A DNA stretch of 64,000 bases from Methanocorpusculum petauri (GTDB taxonomy: Archaea; Halobacteriota; Methanomicrobia; Methanomicrobiales; Methanocorpusculaceae), in contig NZ_JAPTGB010000006.1 in NCBI RefSeq assembly GCF_026891975.1, positions 28,916 to 92,915 on the forward strand, given 5' to 3'. The stretch's first letter is position 1; every line of letters begins with the position of its first letter. Positions 1 through 9,467 of this stretch are shown here, piece by piece. The translations under genes were made by a program, and so were the position numbers. Under the pieces are notes generated by a model that saw nothing but the letters and a program-made list of their open reading frames with translations, was not told where the DNA came from and searched no databases.

Positions 1-194
1 ACGGCACAGGTAGGTTTTGTTTCAATATCCATATCATCATCAACGATGAGGATGTCATTTTCCTGCATGTAGGCGACTTTTTTCATCTGTTCCTTCTCTG
101 CCGAGCTGATCTCCTCTGCATACCCGCATTTTGCACAGGTCAGTTTGCCGTCTTTGGACTTCATCAATTTCCCGCATTTCGGACAGAACATCAT
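1..194 (-). CDS. tfs: Transcription factor S (TFS), 3' part outside the window
   Basis: TFS is the archaeal relative of RPB9/TFIIS that helps RNA polymerase cleave backtracked transcripts. The visible 64 residues begin MMFCPKCGK and hold the N-terminal zinc ribbon (CPKC near residue 4, CAKC near residue 20), followed by an acidic linker ending ETKPTCA. The C-terminal zinc ribbon carrying the catalytic acidic pair lies beyond base 1. Start is the ATG at 194 or the adjacent ATG at 191. A TATA-like box lies about 28 bases upstream, so the mRNA is probably leaderless. The family call is firm; function is by family. Confidence 0.85.
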   Translation of the reverse strand, partial: MMFCPKCGKLMKSKDGKLTCAKCGYAEEISSAEKEQMKKVAYMQENDILIVDDDMDIETKPTCA

Positions 195-216
195 AGAGTT
201 AAATATTTGTTTTGAA

Positions 217-228
217 ACCTTATATACT
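217..228 (-). promoter_or_regulatory. TATA box for the TFS gene
   Basis: Read on the minus strand the sequence is AGTATATAAGG, centred about 28 bases before the ATG at 194. Archaeal TATA boxes are centred about 26 bases before the transcription start, which predicts a leader of only a few bases. Confidence 0.55.
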
Positions 229-303
229 CTGATCATACCGGACGACCGAATTCCCCAACAAAACCCTCTTTATTGATCACGGCAAACAGTGTAAGCAGTT
301 CGT

Positions 304-1167
304 ATGCTGGAGCAGTTAATTGAAACCATTGTCATCCTTTCCTGTATTGCGTTCCTGTTGTTTCTGATTCCGGGAAAGCACCAGAAATATGTGGCAAGTA
401 TCGGATGGGTTGCAATGGAGGCAGTGCTCCTGCTGATGTTCCCTTACTTCTTTGAGGAGGGAAACTTTGTTTATCCGATAATTGCCATTGTCGCATTGCC
501 CTGTATATACATCACCGTCAAACGGCTGTTTATGGATGATTACTATGTCCGCCGCCTGACGTATGCTGCATCTATTGCGTATCTGATCTATGCACCGTTC
601 GCGTTCATACCGGCTCTCGGGAACTGGCTGATCAGTGTGGTCGTGGATCTGGTGGCAATTGTTCTTACTGCAATCGGGACACCGTACACCATGTCAGCCT
701 GGAACATCTTCATGGGGGAGGTACTGCCGGGCAACACCTTCGGATTTCAGGTTGAAGTAATTCTCGGATGTACCGGTATTCAGGCGATTGCCATTCTCCT
801 CGGTGTGGTAGCGATCATTCCGTCAAGCTGGAAGAGAAAACTCGGCCTGTTCTTTTTAGTAACGATACCGATCTTTGCGGTGAACATTTTCCGCAACGCG
901 TATGTGGTAACCGCATACACGCAGCAGTGGTATCCCTGGTTCCAGGAATGGTTCCCGGAACCGGAGATGTACGGTTATGCAAGTTTCTTCTGGGCGCACA
1001 ATGTATTCTGTGAACTGCTTGCAGTTGCCGTGCTGATTGGTATTGCTTACCTGCTCTTCAAACTTAATCCGACGATGGTTACGACGCTGCGCGACATCGG
1101 GGTTGTATATTATGATGAGCTGATGGCAATGCGCGACCGGATCTTCGGCAGGAAACTGACAGAATAA
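304..1167 (+). CDS. artA: Archaeosortase A (PGF-CTERM protein-sorting membrane transpeptidase)
   Basis: A 287-residue membrane protein with about seven or eight hydrophobic segments. The exosortase/archaeosortase catalytic set is present: Cys156 in LGCTGIQ, Arg197 in NIFRN and His232 in FWAHN. In Haloferax, ArtA removes the C-terminal PGF-CTERM helix of surface proteins and joins them to an archaeal lipid; that role is assumed here. The start is the ATG at 304, and no clear ribosome site precedes it. A HIT-family gene follows 7 bases downstream on the same strand. A candidate substrate-like protein with a Thr/Pro linker, FGG motif, helix and Arg-Arg end lies at 60547-61242. Length and motifs are complete, with no sign of decay. 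Confidence 0.9.
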   Translation: MLEQLIETIVILSCIAFLLFLIPGKHQKYVASIGWVAMEAVLLLMFPYFFEEGNFVYPIIAIVALPCIYITVKRLFMDDYYVRRLTYAASIAYLIYAPFAFIPALGNWLISVVVDLVAIVLTAIGTPYTMSAWNIFMGEVLPGNTFGFQVEVILGCTGIQAIAILLGVVAIIPSSWKRKLGLFFLVTIPIFAVNIFRNAYVVTAYTQQWYPWFQEWFPEPEMYGYASFFWAHNVFCELLAVAVLIGIAYLLFKLNPTMVTTLRDIGVVYYDELMAMRDRIFGRKLTE

Positions 1168-1174
1168 TTTTTTT

Positions 1175-1558
1175 ATGATAAACTGTCCATTCTGCAATCC
1201 GGATGAGATTCTTCTGGAAAATGATCTGGCGTTCGCCAAATATGATCTCTATCCAGTCTCACCCGGCCATCTGCTGATAATTCCCAAGAGGCATGCGGCA
1301 TCCTGGTTTGATCTCACACCTGCCGAGCAGACCGCGGTTCTCGCGCTTGTTGCCCAGGCAAAAGATCTGCTGGATGAAACATATGCACCCGACGGCTACA
1401 ATCTCGGTGTGAACTGCGGGGAGGCCGCAGGCCAGACAGTGATGCATGTTCATCTGCATGTAATTCCGCGCTATTCCGGGGATGTGTCAAATCCCCATGG
1501 CGGAATTCGTGCGGTAATTGCGGCAAAACAGGATTATACAAACAGGATCAGGCGTTAG
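1175..1558 (+). CDS. HIT family (histidine triad) nucleotide-binding protein
   Basis: A 127-residue protein with the triad HVHLHVI near residues 90-96 and an N-terminal CPFC motif, typical of HIT hydrolases related to Hint and Ap4A hydrolase. These enzymes hydrolyse nucleotide phosphoramidates or dinucleoside polyphosphates; the substrate here is not known. It starts 7 bases after artA and may be cotranscribed. Its last four bases overlap the convergent end of the flap endonuclease gene. Confidence 0.88.
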   Translation: MINCPFCNPDEILLENDLAFAKYDLYPVSPGHLLIIPKRHAASWFDLTPAEQTAVLALVAQAKDLLDETYAPDGYNLGVNCGEAAGQTVMHVHLHVIPRYSGDVSNPHGGIRAVIAAKQDYTNRIRR

Positions 1559-2556
1559 AACCAGGAGTCGAGGGTCGCCTGGCCCTTTTTTGCGCCGAGA
1601 CGTTCAAGTCCCGCGGACACCCGCTCCTCCGAGAAGCCGTGCTGTTCGCAGAGAATTTCAAAAACTTTCTCCTGCACCGGTGCTTTTTTTGCAATGGTGT
1701 AGTTTTTTTCCACCGGAGGATCAAGGAAGTAGCGGATAAGTTCCTCCGGATCTGCGGCGTTTTCGGATTCGGTGATACGTTCGGAAAATTTTCCGTCACG
1801 GACGATCTTTACTGCGGTTTTCGGGCCGACACCCTTTACGCCGCTGTTATAATCAGTACCAATGAGAAGGGCGGCCGCGATCAGTTCAACCTGCGTCATT
1901 CCCAGACCGTTCAGAACTTCCTCAAGAATCAGCCGTTCGGGATAAACCGGCACATATTTCCCATGCAGACGGCGTTTACCGGATACGGTGAGATTGCGGA
2001 GAAGCTTCGGTGTTCCAAACAGAAGAGAGTCATAATCCTGCGACACCGCATAGGCGACGTCCCCTGCAGCTGCCATATATGCGGATTGGGCTTCTCCTTC
2101 TTCGGGAGCCTGAATCCAGGGAATGCCCAGAGCAGTCAGAAGTTCTTTGGAGGAGTCCGTGATAAAAGCATCAACCTTTGAGGAAGCCATTGCATACTTG
2201 CGTGCAGTTTCCTCGTCCCCTTCTTTTACGGCACGTTCCCAGGAATCTTTTGCGTTCGCGCGAATGATGCGCCGCTCGGCAAGGGTTGCTTCCTTAAATG
2301 CAGGGGGTTTCCCGTCAAACACGTACACGGGCGTGATGTTTTTTTCCACAAGATTTGCGGTGCGGAACAGAAGACCACTCAGGTGGGACGTAATGCGGCC
2401 TTCATCATCCATCAACGGGGTTCCGTCCGGCTGACGGATCCCGCTTAAAAACTGGTACAGGGCATTGTATGCATCGATTGCCGCAGTGCCGCCGAGTTGA
2501 TCCCACGCAAGGGACTCCTTATAATCCGCAATGAGCGGCCGCAGTGCAACACCCAT
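1555..2556 (-). CDS. fen: Flap endonuclease 1 (FEN1)
   Basis: A 333-residue structure-specific nuclease that removes 5' flaps during Okazaki-fragment maturation and repair. The N-terminal domain shows conserved metal-ligand regions ([10 protein letters not shown] near residue 28, VFDGKPP near 80, EGEAQSAYM near 153). The middle has the helix-hairpin-helix [10 protein letters not shown], and the C-terminus ends QATLDSWF, a PCNA-interacting PIP box. Length is normal for archaeal FEN1. It lies just downstream of a small membrane protein gene (gap of 8 bases) and ends convergently with the HIT gene. Confidence 0.95.
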   Translation of the reverse strand: MGVALRPLIADYKESLAWDQLGGTAAIDAYNALYQFLSGIRQPDGTPLMDDEGRITSHLSGLLFRTANLVEKNITPVYVFDGKPPAFKEATLAERRIIRANAKDSWERAVKEGDEETARKYAMASSKVDAFITDSSKELLTALGIPWIQAPEEGEAQSAYMAAAGDVAYAVSQDYDSLLFGTPKLLRNLTVSGKRRLHGKYVPVYPERLILEEVLNGLGMTQVELIAAALLIGTDYNSGVKGVGPKTAVKIVRDGKFSERITESENAADPEELIRYFLDPPVEKNYTIAKKAPVQEKVFEILCEQHGFSEERVSAGLERLGAKKGQATLDSWF

Positions 2557-2564
2557 GTGGTTAC

Positions 2565-2894
2565 CTACCGGTACATTCTGCTTTTGATGCTCTCAACTGC
2601 CTCAACAACCTTCTGTGAGGTTGCATCCTGCCTCTGAATCATCTGACGACCGAGGTCTTCGAGATTGCTGCGCATGACCCGCTCACGTGCCGCGCTCTGC
2701 TCTTCAAGACGGCGGAGACGGAAAAGAATCGAGAGCAGCAGCAGGCCCACGGAAATAATCAGCAGTTCAACCCCAATTGCGACAATAGCGTCCTGCCAGA
2801 GCCGGATAATGATAGCAAGACCGGATACTGCCATGACAATTACCAGCAGAACTTCCAGCATGATTCCCGGAAGGCTTTCACGACGAACATTCAT
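2565..2894 (-). CDS. Small membrane protein with C-terminal coiled coil, unknown function
   Basis: 109 residues. Two hydrophobic helices are visible at about 11-30 and 36-58, followed by a charged, heptad-like helical tail (about 60-105) rich in Arg, Glu and Gln. I do not recognise a family. The gene is probably cotranscribed with fen, which starts 8 bases later. It diverges from the presenilin-type protease gene, sharing a 42-base AT-rich promoter region. Confidence 0.7.
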   Translation of the reverse strand: MNVRRESLPGIMLEVLLVIVMAVSGLAIIIRLWQDAIVAIGVELLIISVGLLLLSILFRLRRLEEQSAARERVMRSNLEDLGRQMIQRQDATSQKVVEAVESIKSRMYR

Positions 2895-2936
2895 ATTTTA
2901 ACTAAGGAGACCGCTAAAATATTAAGTTACCTATAC

Positions 2937-3857
2937 ATGAGTGAATTTTCTATCCGTTCTCTTGTGCCGTACTCCGGCATGCTCCTCCTGATGCTGGCGA
3001 CAGGAATATTGTCGCTTCTGCTGATCTACCCGGTTACGCAGGCAGGACTCGGTGCATTTGAGGATCCGGATTCGATCGCAAATCCGTTTGTGTTCCTGTT
3101 TATTATGCTCGTGTTTACTGCGCTTCTTTTACTTTTGATTAAGTGGAAAGCGCAAACGGTTATCAGTGTAATTATCGGTATCTGTCTGGCACTGGTGATC
3201 TACTATGTCATCTCTTCGCTGATATTTTCCTATGTCCCGATACTTCCGGCCTCAGTTATCGGGATTGCTGCGGCGGTGATTGTGATTCTGCTGCTCTGGT
3301 ACCGGCCGGAATGGTATGTTATCAATGTTTCAGGGATTCTTATCTCTGCAGGTTGTGCGACAATCTTCGGTATTTCACTTTCGATTGTTCCGGTGTTGAT
3401 TCTTTTAATTCTGCTGATTGTGTATGATGCAGTTTCGGTGCACCGGACAAAGCATATGCTGACGCTTGCAGATGGTGTTCTCCGCCAGAAAATGCCGATT
3501 ATGCTGATTGTTCCCAAAACCCTCAATTACTCCTACCGGAACTCCGGGTTTTCCCTGCAGGACAAAAAAGAGGAACGCGGTGCCTACATGATTGGAATGG
3601 GAGATATGATCATGCCCGCAATTCTTGTGGTTTCCGCCCAGGTGTATGCAGGAGGCGAGGGTATCTTCTCGGTGGCAGGTGTTGCACTTCCCGCGCTTGG
3701 TGCTATGATCGGCGGGATTATTGGTTTGTGTTCGCTGATGATTCCCTTAAATTCCGGAAAACCGCAGCCGGGCCTCCCGTATATTAATGCAGGGGCCATC
3801 ATCGGATTTCTGATCTGCTGTGCAGTGACCGGTTCCTGGACCTGGGTCGGATTCTGA
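2937..3857 (+). CDS. Presenilin/signal-peptide-peptidase family intramembrane aspartyl protease
   Basis: A 306-residue polytopic membrane protein with about nine helices. The three hallmarks of family A22 are in order: Tyr163-Asp164 (VYDAVSV), Gly-Met-Gly-Asp220-223 and the PAL motif at 252-254. This matches archaeal presenilin homologues such as the crystallised Methanoculleus enzyme in length and in aspartate spacing. It is expected to cleave transmembrane helices within the membrane; substrates are unknown. The ATG at 2937 follows a short AT-rich promoter region shared with the divergent small membrane protein gene. Confidence 0.9.
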   Translation: MSEFSIRSLVPYSGMLLLMLATGILSLLLIYPVTQAGLGAFEDPDSIANPFVFLFIMLVFTALLLLLIKWKAQTVISVIIGICLALVIYYVISSLIFSYVPILPASVIGIAAAVIVILLLWYRPEWYVINVSGILISAGCATIFGISLSIVPVLILLILLIVYDAVSVHRTKHMLTLADGVLRQKMPIMLIVPKTLNYSYRNSGFSLQDKKEERGAYMIGMGDMIMPAILVVSAQVYAGGEGIFSVAGVALPALGAMIGGIIGLCSLMIPLNSGKPQPGLPYINAGAIIGFLICCAVTGSWTWVGF

Positions 3858-3879
3858 CAGGGCAAATTGGAATCGTAAT

Positions 3880-3887
3880 GTATATAT
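3880..3887 (+). promoter_or_regulatory. TATA box for tRNA-Gly
   Basis: GTATATATG lies about 35 bases before the mature 5' end of tRNA-Gly. This fits a transcription start near 3908 and a short 5' leader removed by RNase P. Confidence 0.5.
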
Positions 3888-3918
3888 GCGAATTCTGCCA
3901 ATGTTGTAAGGCACACAC

Positions 3919-3990
3919 GCATCGATAGTGTAGTGGTTATCACTAGGCGTTGCCAACGCCTAAACTCGGGTTCGAGTCCCGGTCGATGCA
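3919..3990 (+). tRNA. tRNA-Gly (GCC anticodon)
   Basis: A cloverleaf of 72 bases can be drawn: acceptor GCATCGA pairs with TCGATGC, followed by discriminator A. The anticodon stem AGGCG/CGCCT encloses loop TTGCCAA, giving anticodon GCC. The T arm is CGGG/CCCG around TTCGAGT. CCA is not encoded. No intron is seen. Confidence 0.95.
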
Positions 3991-4124
3991 CTTCTTTTCT
4001 GATTTCTGTGATGGCTGCATTGATACTGTGCTTATCTGGAGTGTCTGATCCATTCGCAGTATTACAGTTGTGTTCGCTCTGGAAAATATGGAAAAAAAGA
4101 GTTTGAAAAATAGTTCTGAAAAGC

Positions 4125-5318
4125 TCATCCCCGATGCAGGAAGAGCATCGGGAATTTGACTACAAGCCACGGATTACTCTTCATCATCGCCGTGAGGACG
4201 GACGGAATCGTCACCTCGTCCAGATGCAGATCCGGAACAGTCGCAATTACGGCGTTCAGCAGACAATCATCCATCCGGAAGAACACATCTTTGATCAGAT
4301 ACGAGCGGGACAGGAACTTCCCCATACGGCTCTGGCGCCAGGTTCGTTCATAGACCGTCAGTGCCTGTCTGGAACAGTCTCCCGAAGCAACTGCATTCGC
4401 TGCTGTTTCACCGGCAAGACGCCCTGAATACAGTGCCTGATAGATTCCTCCTCCCGTAAAAGGATCAGAGAGCCGGGCGGCATCTCCGCAGATGATCAGA
4501 TTGTCTGCAATAGTGGATTCAAGCGGTTTACAGGTGGAAACACCTCCTGCAATCAGTTCCGTGATTTTTCCGTCCGGAAAGTTCTTTTCCATAAACCGAT
4601 CCAGATAATCCTTCGCCCGGTGACCATCACCGGACTTCGTTCCCGGGATGCCGATACCGATGTTTGCACAGCGCGGGCCTTTGGCAAATATCCAGATGTA
4701 TCCGTGCGGGCAGTCTTCATTGCTCCAGTAAAAGACATTCGTCTCAGGTTCAATATCAATGTCGGTAACCAGATACTGCACACAGGAGTCAAGATCGGCG
4801 AGCGGGACGGTTGTATTGATCCCGGCAAGCTTTGCAAACTTCGACTCCACACCGTCGGCTGCAATCATCACGTTTCCACGAATTGTACGGGAAACCCCGT
4901 GCTGATGGATTATCACTCCCGCAAGCCGACCCTCTTCCTGGAAAGGAACAGCCCTTGCATGGACCAGAATATCCGCCCCTGATGCGGCTGCTTTCATTGC
5001 CAGATCGCGATCAAAGATTTTCCGATCCAGCGTGTAGCCGAGCACCTCATCACCGGTCTTTCCGGAAATTGTAAAAGTACTTTTGTCCGGTGCAATGAAC
5101 CGGGCTTTTTTGATAACGGTAGAAACCCATTTCGGATCCGGATCCATGAACTCGGCAAGGTCTGCGGTTACAATGCCCTCGGCACACCGTACCGGAGCAC
5201 CGATCGCAGGCCGCTTTTCAACCAGCAGAACCGAAGCACCGCGAGCGGCGGCGGCATGTGCTGCCATGGAACCTGCGGGTCCGGCGCCCACTACAATAAC
5301 ATCATACGCTTCTTTCAT
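4125..5318 (-). CDS. Geranylgeranyl reductase family FAD-dependent protein (tandem copy 1)
   Basis: A 397-residue flavoprotein with N-terminal GAGPAG in a Rossmann fold, the family signature RCAEGI near residue 57, and the second FAD motif [16 protein letters not shown] near 287. The family reduces isoprenoid double bonds of archaeal lipids or menaquinone-type substrates. I chose the ATG at 5318 ([11 protein letters not shown]) because the frame's upstream extension runs into the preceding gene. It is a close paralogue of the gene at 5338-6531 (equal length, collinear motifs), from which it is 19 bases away, so it looks like a tandem duplication that has begun to diverge. Which copy makes saturated archaeol cannot be told from sequence. 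Confidence 0.85.
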   Translation of the reverse strand: MKEAYDVIVVGAGPAGSMAAHAAAARGASVLLVEKRPAIGAPVRCAEGIVTADLAEFMDPDPKWVSTVIKKARFIAPDKSTFTISGKTGDEVLGYTLDRKIFDRDLAMKAAASGADILVHARAVPFQEEGRLAGVIIHQHGVSRTIRGNVMIAADGVESKFAKLAGINTTVPLADLDSCVQYLVTDIDIEPETNVFYWSNEDCPHGYIWIFAKGPRCANIGIGIPGTKSGDGHRAKDYLDRFMEKNFPDGKITELIAGGVSTCKPLESTIADNLIICGDAARLSDPFTGGGIYQALYSGRLAGETAANAVASGDCSRQALTVYERTWRQSRMGKFLSRSYLIKDVFFRMDDCLLNAVIATVPDLHLDEVTIPSVLTAMMKSNPWLVVKFPMLFLHRG

Positions 5319-5337
5319 CGTACCCGAAAAAAAGAAA

Positions 5338-6531
5338 TTAGAGTGCTTTGAGGAGATGCGGTAGTTCAAGAGCCAGCCAGGGATTTGCCTTGAAGATTGC
5401 AAGCACCAGTTTCCTCACACTCAGATCATCAATCTTGAGGTCTGACATGGAGTGAACAATTGAATTTAGCTTCTTGTCATCCATCTTGATGAACGACTCT
5501 TTTACCGCATAGTTGCGGGAAAGCGTCGTGCCGACCGGGCCGTTGCGCCAGGTCTTGTCATAGACCATCAGGGCTTTCTTTGACGTGTCACCGCTCTTAA
5601 TCGCGGTTGCCGCAGTTTTACCGGCGAGATCGCCGGTGTACATCGCATTGTAGATGCCGCCGCCGGTGATCGGGTCGGAAATCCGTGCGGCATCCCCCAC
5701 AATCAGCAGGTTGTCTGCAATGGTACATTCAAGCGGTTTGCAGACGGAAACCCCGCCCACCATAATCTCGGTGATCTTTGCGTTGGGGAATTCTTTTGCC
5801 ATAAACCGGTCAAGGTAATCCTTTGCACGGTGACCTTCACCGGACTTTGTTCCGGCAATACCGATACCGATGTTTGCGCAGCGCGGACCTTTCGGGAAGA
5901 TCCAGATGTATCCCCACGGACATGCCTCGTTGGAAACATAAAACACGTTTGCTTTCGGGTCAATATCGATGTCGTTGACAAGATACTGGGCACAGGTTTC
6001 AAGCTCCCAGAGCGGAACGGTTGTATCAATTCCGGCCCACTTTGCAAACTTCGATTCCACACCGTCAGCTGCGATTACGACTTTTGCACGGACTTCGTAG
6101 GTTTTTCCATGCTGGTGAATGACGGCACCCTGGAGTTTGCCGTCGATCATGATTGGTGCGGATGCACGTGCATGCACCTGAATCTCCGCACCTGCTTCTG
6201 CGGCACGCCAGACAAGTTCACGATCAAACATCTTGCGGTCCAGAACGTATCCCACTTTTCCTCCGGCGGCCTCACCGTCAATGGTGAACCGGGTACCGTC
6301 CGGGCCGACAAGCACTGCACGTTCAATGTCGGTTGAGATCCATTTTGGATCTGCTTCGATAAACTCGGCAAGCGCACCTTTTCCAATGCCTTCCGCACAG
6401 CGGACCGGGGCACCGATTGCAGGCCGTTTTTCGACCAGCAGAACCGAAAGACCGGCTTCAGCTGCTGCCTTTGCCGCAAGAGCTCCTCCCGGACCCCCTC
6501 CGACAACCAGAACGTCATAAGACTCCTTCAT
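5338..6531 (-). CDS. Geranylgeranyl reductase (archaeal lipid reductase), tandem copy 2
   Basis: 397 residues with GGGPGG at the N-terminus, RCAEGIGKG near residue 57 and [16 protein letters not shown] near 287, the layout of archaeal digeranylgeranylglycerophospholipid reductase. The start at 6531 is preceded by a good ribosome site (GGTGGAG, three bases before ATG), which favours it over the start four codons upstream. It overlaps the ferredoxin stop codon as ATGA. In Methanosarcina a ferredoxin is required with this reductase to saturate membrane lipids, and the coupled ferredoxin here suggests the same electron donor. FAD binding is expected at the membrane face. Confidence 0.88.
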   Translation of the reverse strand: MKESYDVLVVGGGPGGALAAKAAAEAGLSVLLVEKRPAIGAPVRCAEGIGKGALAEFIEADPKWISTDIERAVLVGPDGTRFTIDGEAAGGKVGYVLDRKMFDRELVWRAAEAGAEIQVHARASAPIMIDGKLQGAVIHQHGKTYEVRAKVVIAADGVESKFAKWAGIDTTVPLWELETCAQYLVNDIDIDPKANVFYVSNEACPWGYIWIFPKGPRCANIGIGIAGTKSGEGHRAKDYLDRFMAKEFPNAKITEIMVGGVSVCKPLECTIADNLLIVGDAARISDPITGGGIYNAMYTGDLAGKTAATAIKSGDTSKKALMVYDKTWRNGPVGTTLSRNYAVKESFIKMDDKKLNSIVHSMSDLKIDDLSVRKLVLAIFKANPWLALELPHLLKAL

Positions 6532-6719
6532 TTCTCCACCCATTCAATAGCCCCGAGAGGACAGACGATCGAGCAGATTTTACATTTGTCCTTGCAGGTC
6601 TCTGTATCAACAGTAAGATACGCGTCGATTAACTCAAGCGAACCCTGCGGGCAGACGGACACACATGCCCCGCAGTAGCCGCAAACGTCTCTACGAATAT
6701 TGATCATTGCAGTACTCAT
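6528..6719 (-). CDS. Two-cluster [4Fe-4S] ferredoxin
   Basis: About 63 residues with two cysteine sets: [12 protein letters not shown], and [13 protein letters not shown] in which the first spacing is three instead of two. Start is taken as the ATG at 6719; a TTG at 6731 and an ATG at 6707 are alternatives, and none has a clear ribosome site. Its stop overlaps the start of the geranylgeranyl reductase gene as ATGA, so it is probably the dedicated electron carrier for that enzyme. This is inference from context and from the Methanosarcina precedent. Confidence 0.88.
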   Translation of the reverse strand: MSTAMINIRRDVCGYCGACVSVCPQGSLELIDAYLTVDTETCKDKCKICSIVCPLGAIEWVEK

Positions 6720-6767
6720 TGGGGGGCGCAACGCATAAACTCTCTGGATGAGAGAAAGATAAGCAGT

Positions 6768-6863
6768 ATGGATGACGAAACACCAAAGCCCGGACTGATG
6801 TATATTGTGCTGATGATTGTTGCCATCGGCTGTGTCGTCTATGGCATATCACTGATGTTTTAA
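6768..6863 (+). CDS. Small single-helix membrane peptide (31 residues), unknown function
   Basis: An ATG at 6768 opens a frame of 31 codons ending TAA at 6863. The peptide has an acidic N-terminus (MDDETPKPG) and one hydrophobic helix of about 18 residues (from YIVLMIVAIG). It lies alone on the plus strand between the ferredoxin and phosphate transporter genes. Its form resembles the symporter accessory peptide at 20470-20598 but no symporter is adjacent. Whether it is expressed cannot be decided from sequence. Confidence 0.5.
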   Translation: MDDETPKPGLMYIVLMIVAIGCVVYGISLMF

Positions 6864-6903
6864 CGAAACACAGCGGATTTTTCCCTCAGGAAAAGGATTC
6901 GGG

Positions 6904-8106
6904 TTAAAACCCGAACACCAAACGTGCAACAAGGTAGCAGATACCGGAGACCGCGGCAGCAGCGGGAATCGTCAGGATCCAGGCGGTAACCATCTGACGG
7001 ACTGCGCCCCATCGCACAGCACCGGTTCCCCGCGTCACACCGGTTCCCATGATGGTTCCCGTTGCAACGTGGGTTGTTGAGACCGGGACACCGAACATGG
7101 TCATAAATGAGAGTACCATTCCGCCGGACATTGACGCGGAAAATCCCTGATAGGGGCGGATACGGGTAATACCCGAACCCATCTTTTTGATAACCTTCCA
7201 GCCGCCGGACAGGAGACCCAGGGCAATTGCAAGAGCCGATAGTAGAATTACCCACATTGGAAGCTCTGCATCAGCAGTTACAAATCCCGCGGCTATCAGA
7301 ATTGCAATGATGATACCCATTGCGTTCTGGGCATCATTTCCGCCGAGACTCATTGCCTGAAAACCCGAACCCACAATCTGTGCACGCTGGAACCATTTGT
7401 TCATTTTCGTCGGGTGTTTGGCGCTTGCCATGACTTTGGTCAGGATGGTGGTGAAGATGTAGGAGACGATCAGACCAAGCATCGGCGAGACGCAGATAAA
7501 GAGTACGATGGCAAGCAGCCCATTAATGACGAACAGATCCAGAATCATCAGGAGGGGAATCGTTATAATCGCCCCTGCTGCTGCTCCGAGGATTGCATAA
7601 AACTTCAGGGAATCCTTGAAAATTACTGCAAAAACTGTCATGACAACTGCACCAAGGACTGCACCACAGGCAAGGTAGGCTATGGTCCATCCAAAAAGGT
7701 CCGGTGACGGCCAGAACACGGCAGAGATTCCGCCCGCGGCAAGACCTGCACCCATCAGGCCGCCGACAAGTGCGTGGGATGAGGATACCGGAATGCCGTA
7801 GTGCGAACAGGCGTTCACCCACAGTACTGCGCCGATTAGTCCGATGAAAAGAAGTACCGGCGTGAAGATGCCGGGATCAACGATACCTTTTCCAATGGTT
7901 TTTGCGACTGCGGTTGAGTAGACAAAGGGGCCTGCGAGGCAGCAGACAGATGCGATGAGAATTGCGGTACGGGGGGCAAGTGCTCTTGTTGCAATGACGG
8001 TTGCCACCGTGTTGGATGCGTCGTTTCTTCCGTTGGAAAAGTTGAACGCAAGCGCGATCACAATGCCTGCGATGATAATAATCGTGTTTGCGTCCATTGA
8101 ACTCAC
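6904..8106 (-). CDS. pit: Inorganic phosphate transporter, PiT family
   Basis: A 400-residue membrane permease with the duplicated PiT signature: GRNDASNTVAT near residue 25 in the first half and GGNDAQNAMG near 255 in the second, each followed by a region of the SSSHALVGG or STTHVATG type. PiT carriers import phosphate or metal-phosphate with protons or sodium. The start overlaps the stop of the DUF47 gene (ATGA), so the two are translated together. Confidence 0.93.
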   Translation of the reverse strand: MSSMDANTIIIIAGIVIALAFNFSNGRNDASNTVATVIATRALAPRTAILIASVCCLAGPFVYSTAVAKTIGKGIVDPGIFTPVLLFIGLIGAVLWVNACSHYGIPVSSSHALVGGLMGAGLAAGGISAVFWPSPDLFGWTIAYLACGAVLGAVVMTVFAVIFKDSLKFYAILGAAAGAIITIPLLMILDLFVINGLLAIVLFICVSPMLGLIVSYIFTTILTKVMASAKHPTKMNKWFQRAQIVGSGFQAMSLGGNDAQNAMGIIIAILIAAGFVTADAELPMWVILLSALAIALGLLSGGWKVIKKMGSGITRIRPYQGFSASMSGGMVLSFMTMFGVPVSTTHVATGTIMGTGVTRGTGAVRWGAVRQMVTAWILTIPAAAAVSGICYLVARLVFGF

Positions 8107-8732
8107 GTGTGGCGGATCAGAATTGCGGCAAACACGTCGGCCACATCTTCACATTTGTCGGTCGCGATTTCAAAGTGCTCGTATATATCCTTGAACTTGA
8201 TGATCTCGACAGGGTCTTTTGTTTTGAACAGACTGCGCAGGGCATTCGAAAGGATGTCGTCTCCCTGATTTTCCAGGCGGTTAATCTCAATGCAGCATCC
8301 TTTGATCGTTTCGGGGTCGTTCAGTGTGCGAAGACCGGCAACACCGGTACGGATCTCTTCTGCCGCCTGACGGATTACTGAGGCGAATTCAACCATGAAG
8401 GAGTCAGGTTTTTCGATTTCGTAGATAAGGAGCATGTTGGTGCCCGAGTCGATGTAGTCGATCACATCGTCTAAGGCGGTAACCAGCCGGGAGATCTCTT
8501 CGGGTTCAATGGGCGTGATGAACGTCCGGTTCAGTTCGTCATAGGCCCGGTGCGCCATTGCGTCGCCGCGGTGTTCAAGATCCTTCATTTGCCGGTATTT
8601 TTCCTGAATATTGGTATAGTCGGCAAAGATATTCACTAATAAATCCGCTGCTTCACAGACGATCTCAGCCTGTTCCTCGAAGAGCTCAAAAAAGAATTTA
8701 TCCTGTGGGACCACCCAGCTTTTCAACCCCAT
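8103..8732 (-). CDS. DUF47 family phosphate transport regulator (PhoU-like)
   Basis: 209 residues, almost entirely alpha-helical and acidic, with the family's conserved stretches (DLEHRGD near residue 57, ALDDVIDYID near 88, ENQGDDI near 151). DUF47 proteins fold like PhoU and are regularly encoded beside PiT transporters, whose activity they are thought to adjust. Here the gene precedes pit and overlaps it by four bases, which supports the pairing. The ATG at 8732 is close to a TATA-like AT stretch near 8757. Confidence 0.9.
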   Translation of the reverse strand: MGLKSWVVPQDKFFFELFEEQAEIVCEAADLLVNIFADYTNIQEKYRQMKDLEHRGDAMAHRAYDELNRTFITPIEPEEISRLVTALDDVIDYIDSGTNMLLIYEIEKPDSFMVEFASVIRQAAEEIRTGVAGLRTLNDPETIKGCCIEINRLENQGDDILSNALRSLFKTKDPVEIIKFKDIYEHFEIATDKCEDVADVFAAILIRHT

Positions 8733-8861
8733 CCTGTCGTAACCTCTCTACATGATACATAGTAAGGTATGTTACATGAATCTTTGCCTTTGCAGGGAGT
8801 ATTTTCCGGAGCCGAATACTACTTATTCCACCTGCGATCTATATCTGACAGAACACAAGCC

Positions 8862-9467
8862 ATGCAGTATTTCCCTTACGGTACAATTGAAACCGAGACT
8901 TTGAAAGCAGCAGATCCAACTCTTGGAGCTGCAATTGACCGGCTCGGACATCCCAACCGGCCTTTGATGCCGGATCTTTTTGCAGCCCTCGTCAACTGTG
9001 TGATCGCCCAGCAGATCTCAACCAAAGCAGCCGAGACGGTGCAGGGCCGGGTGGTTGACCGGTGCGGCGGGAGCGTAACCCCTGAGCAGATCGTCCGGTT
9101 TTCCGAAGAGGAGATTCAGTCACTTGGCATGTCACGGAGAAAAGCAGGATATATCCGGGGCATTGCTCTTGCGTTTGTTTCCGGACAGATTGACGCTGAA
9201 AAACTGCGGGATGCGGAGGAGGATCGGATCATCAGGGAACTTACTGCGCTTCCGGGGATCGGTATCTGGACTGCCGAGATGCTGATGCTTCATTCCCTGC
9301 AGCGTCCGGATATCTGCAGCTGGAATGATCTTGGTATCCGGCGGGGAATGATGCGGCTGTATGGAATGGAGACGATCTCAAAGGATGAGTTCGAGGGTCT
9401 GCGCCGCCGTTACTCTCCCTACGGAAGTGTTGCTTCAATCTATCTCTGGGCACTCGCACATCTATAG
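8862..9467 (+). CDS. DNA-3-methyladenine glycosylase, AlkA-like (HhH-GPD superfamily)
   Basis: 201 residues. The helix-hairpin-helix PGIGIWTA is at 131-138 and the catalytic aspartate is Asp156 in NDLGIR, as in AlkA. The N-terminal part with VIAQQIS near 47 is also typical. The enzyme removes alkylated purines in base-excision repair. I chose the ATG at 8862 because GATCTATATC, a TATA-like box about 20-25 bases upstream, would give a nearly leaderless mRNA; the upstream extension is not family-like. The final codons lie inside the first unit of the 46-bp tandem repeat at 9450-9541. Confidence 0.88.
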   Translation: MQYFPYGTIETETLKAADPTLGAAIDRLGHPNRPLMPDLFAALVNCVIAQQISTKAAETVQGRVVDRCGGSVTPEQIVRFSEEEIQSLGMSRRKAGYIRGIALAFVSGQIDAEKLRDAEEDRIIRELTALPGIGIWTAEMLMLHSLQRPDICSWNDLGIRRGMMRLYGMETISKDEFEGLRRRYSPYGSVASIYLWALAHL

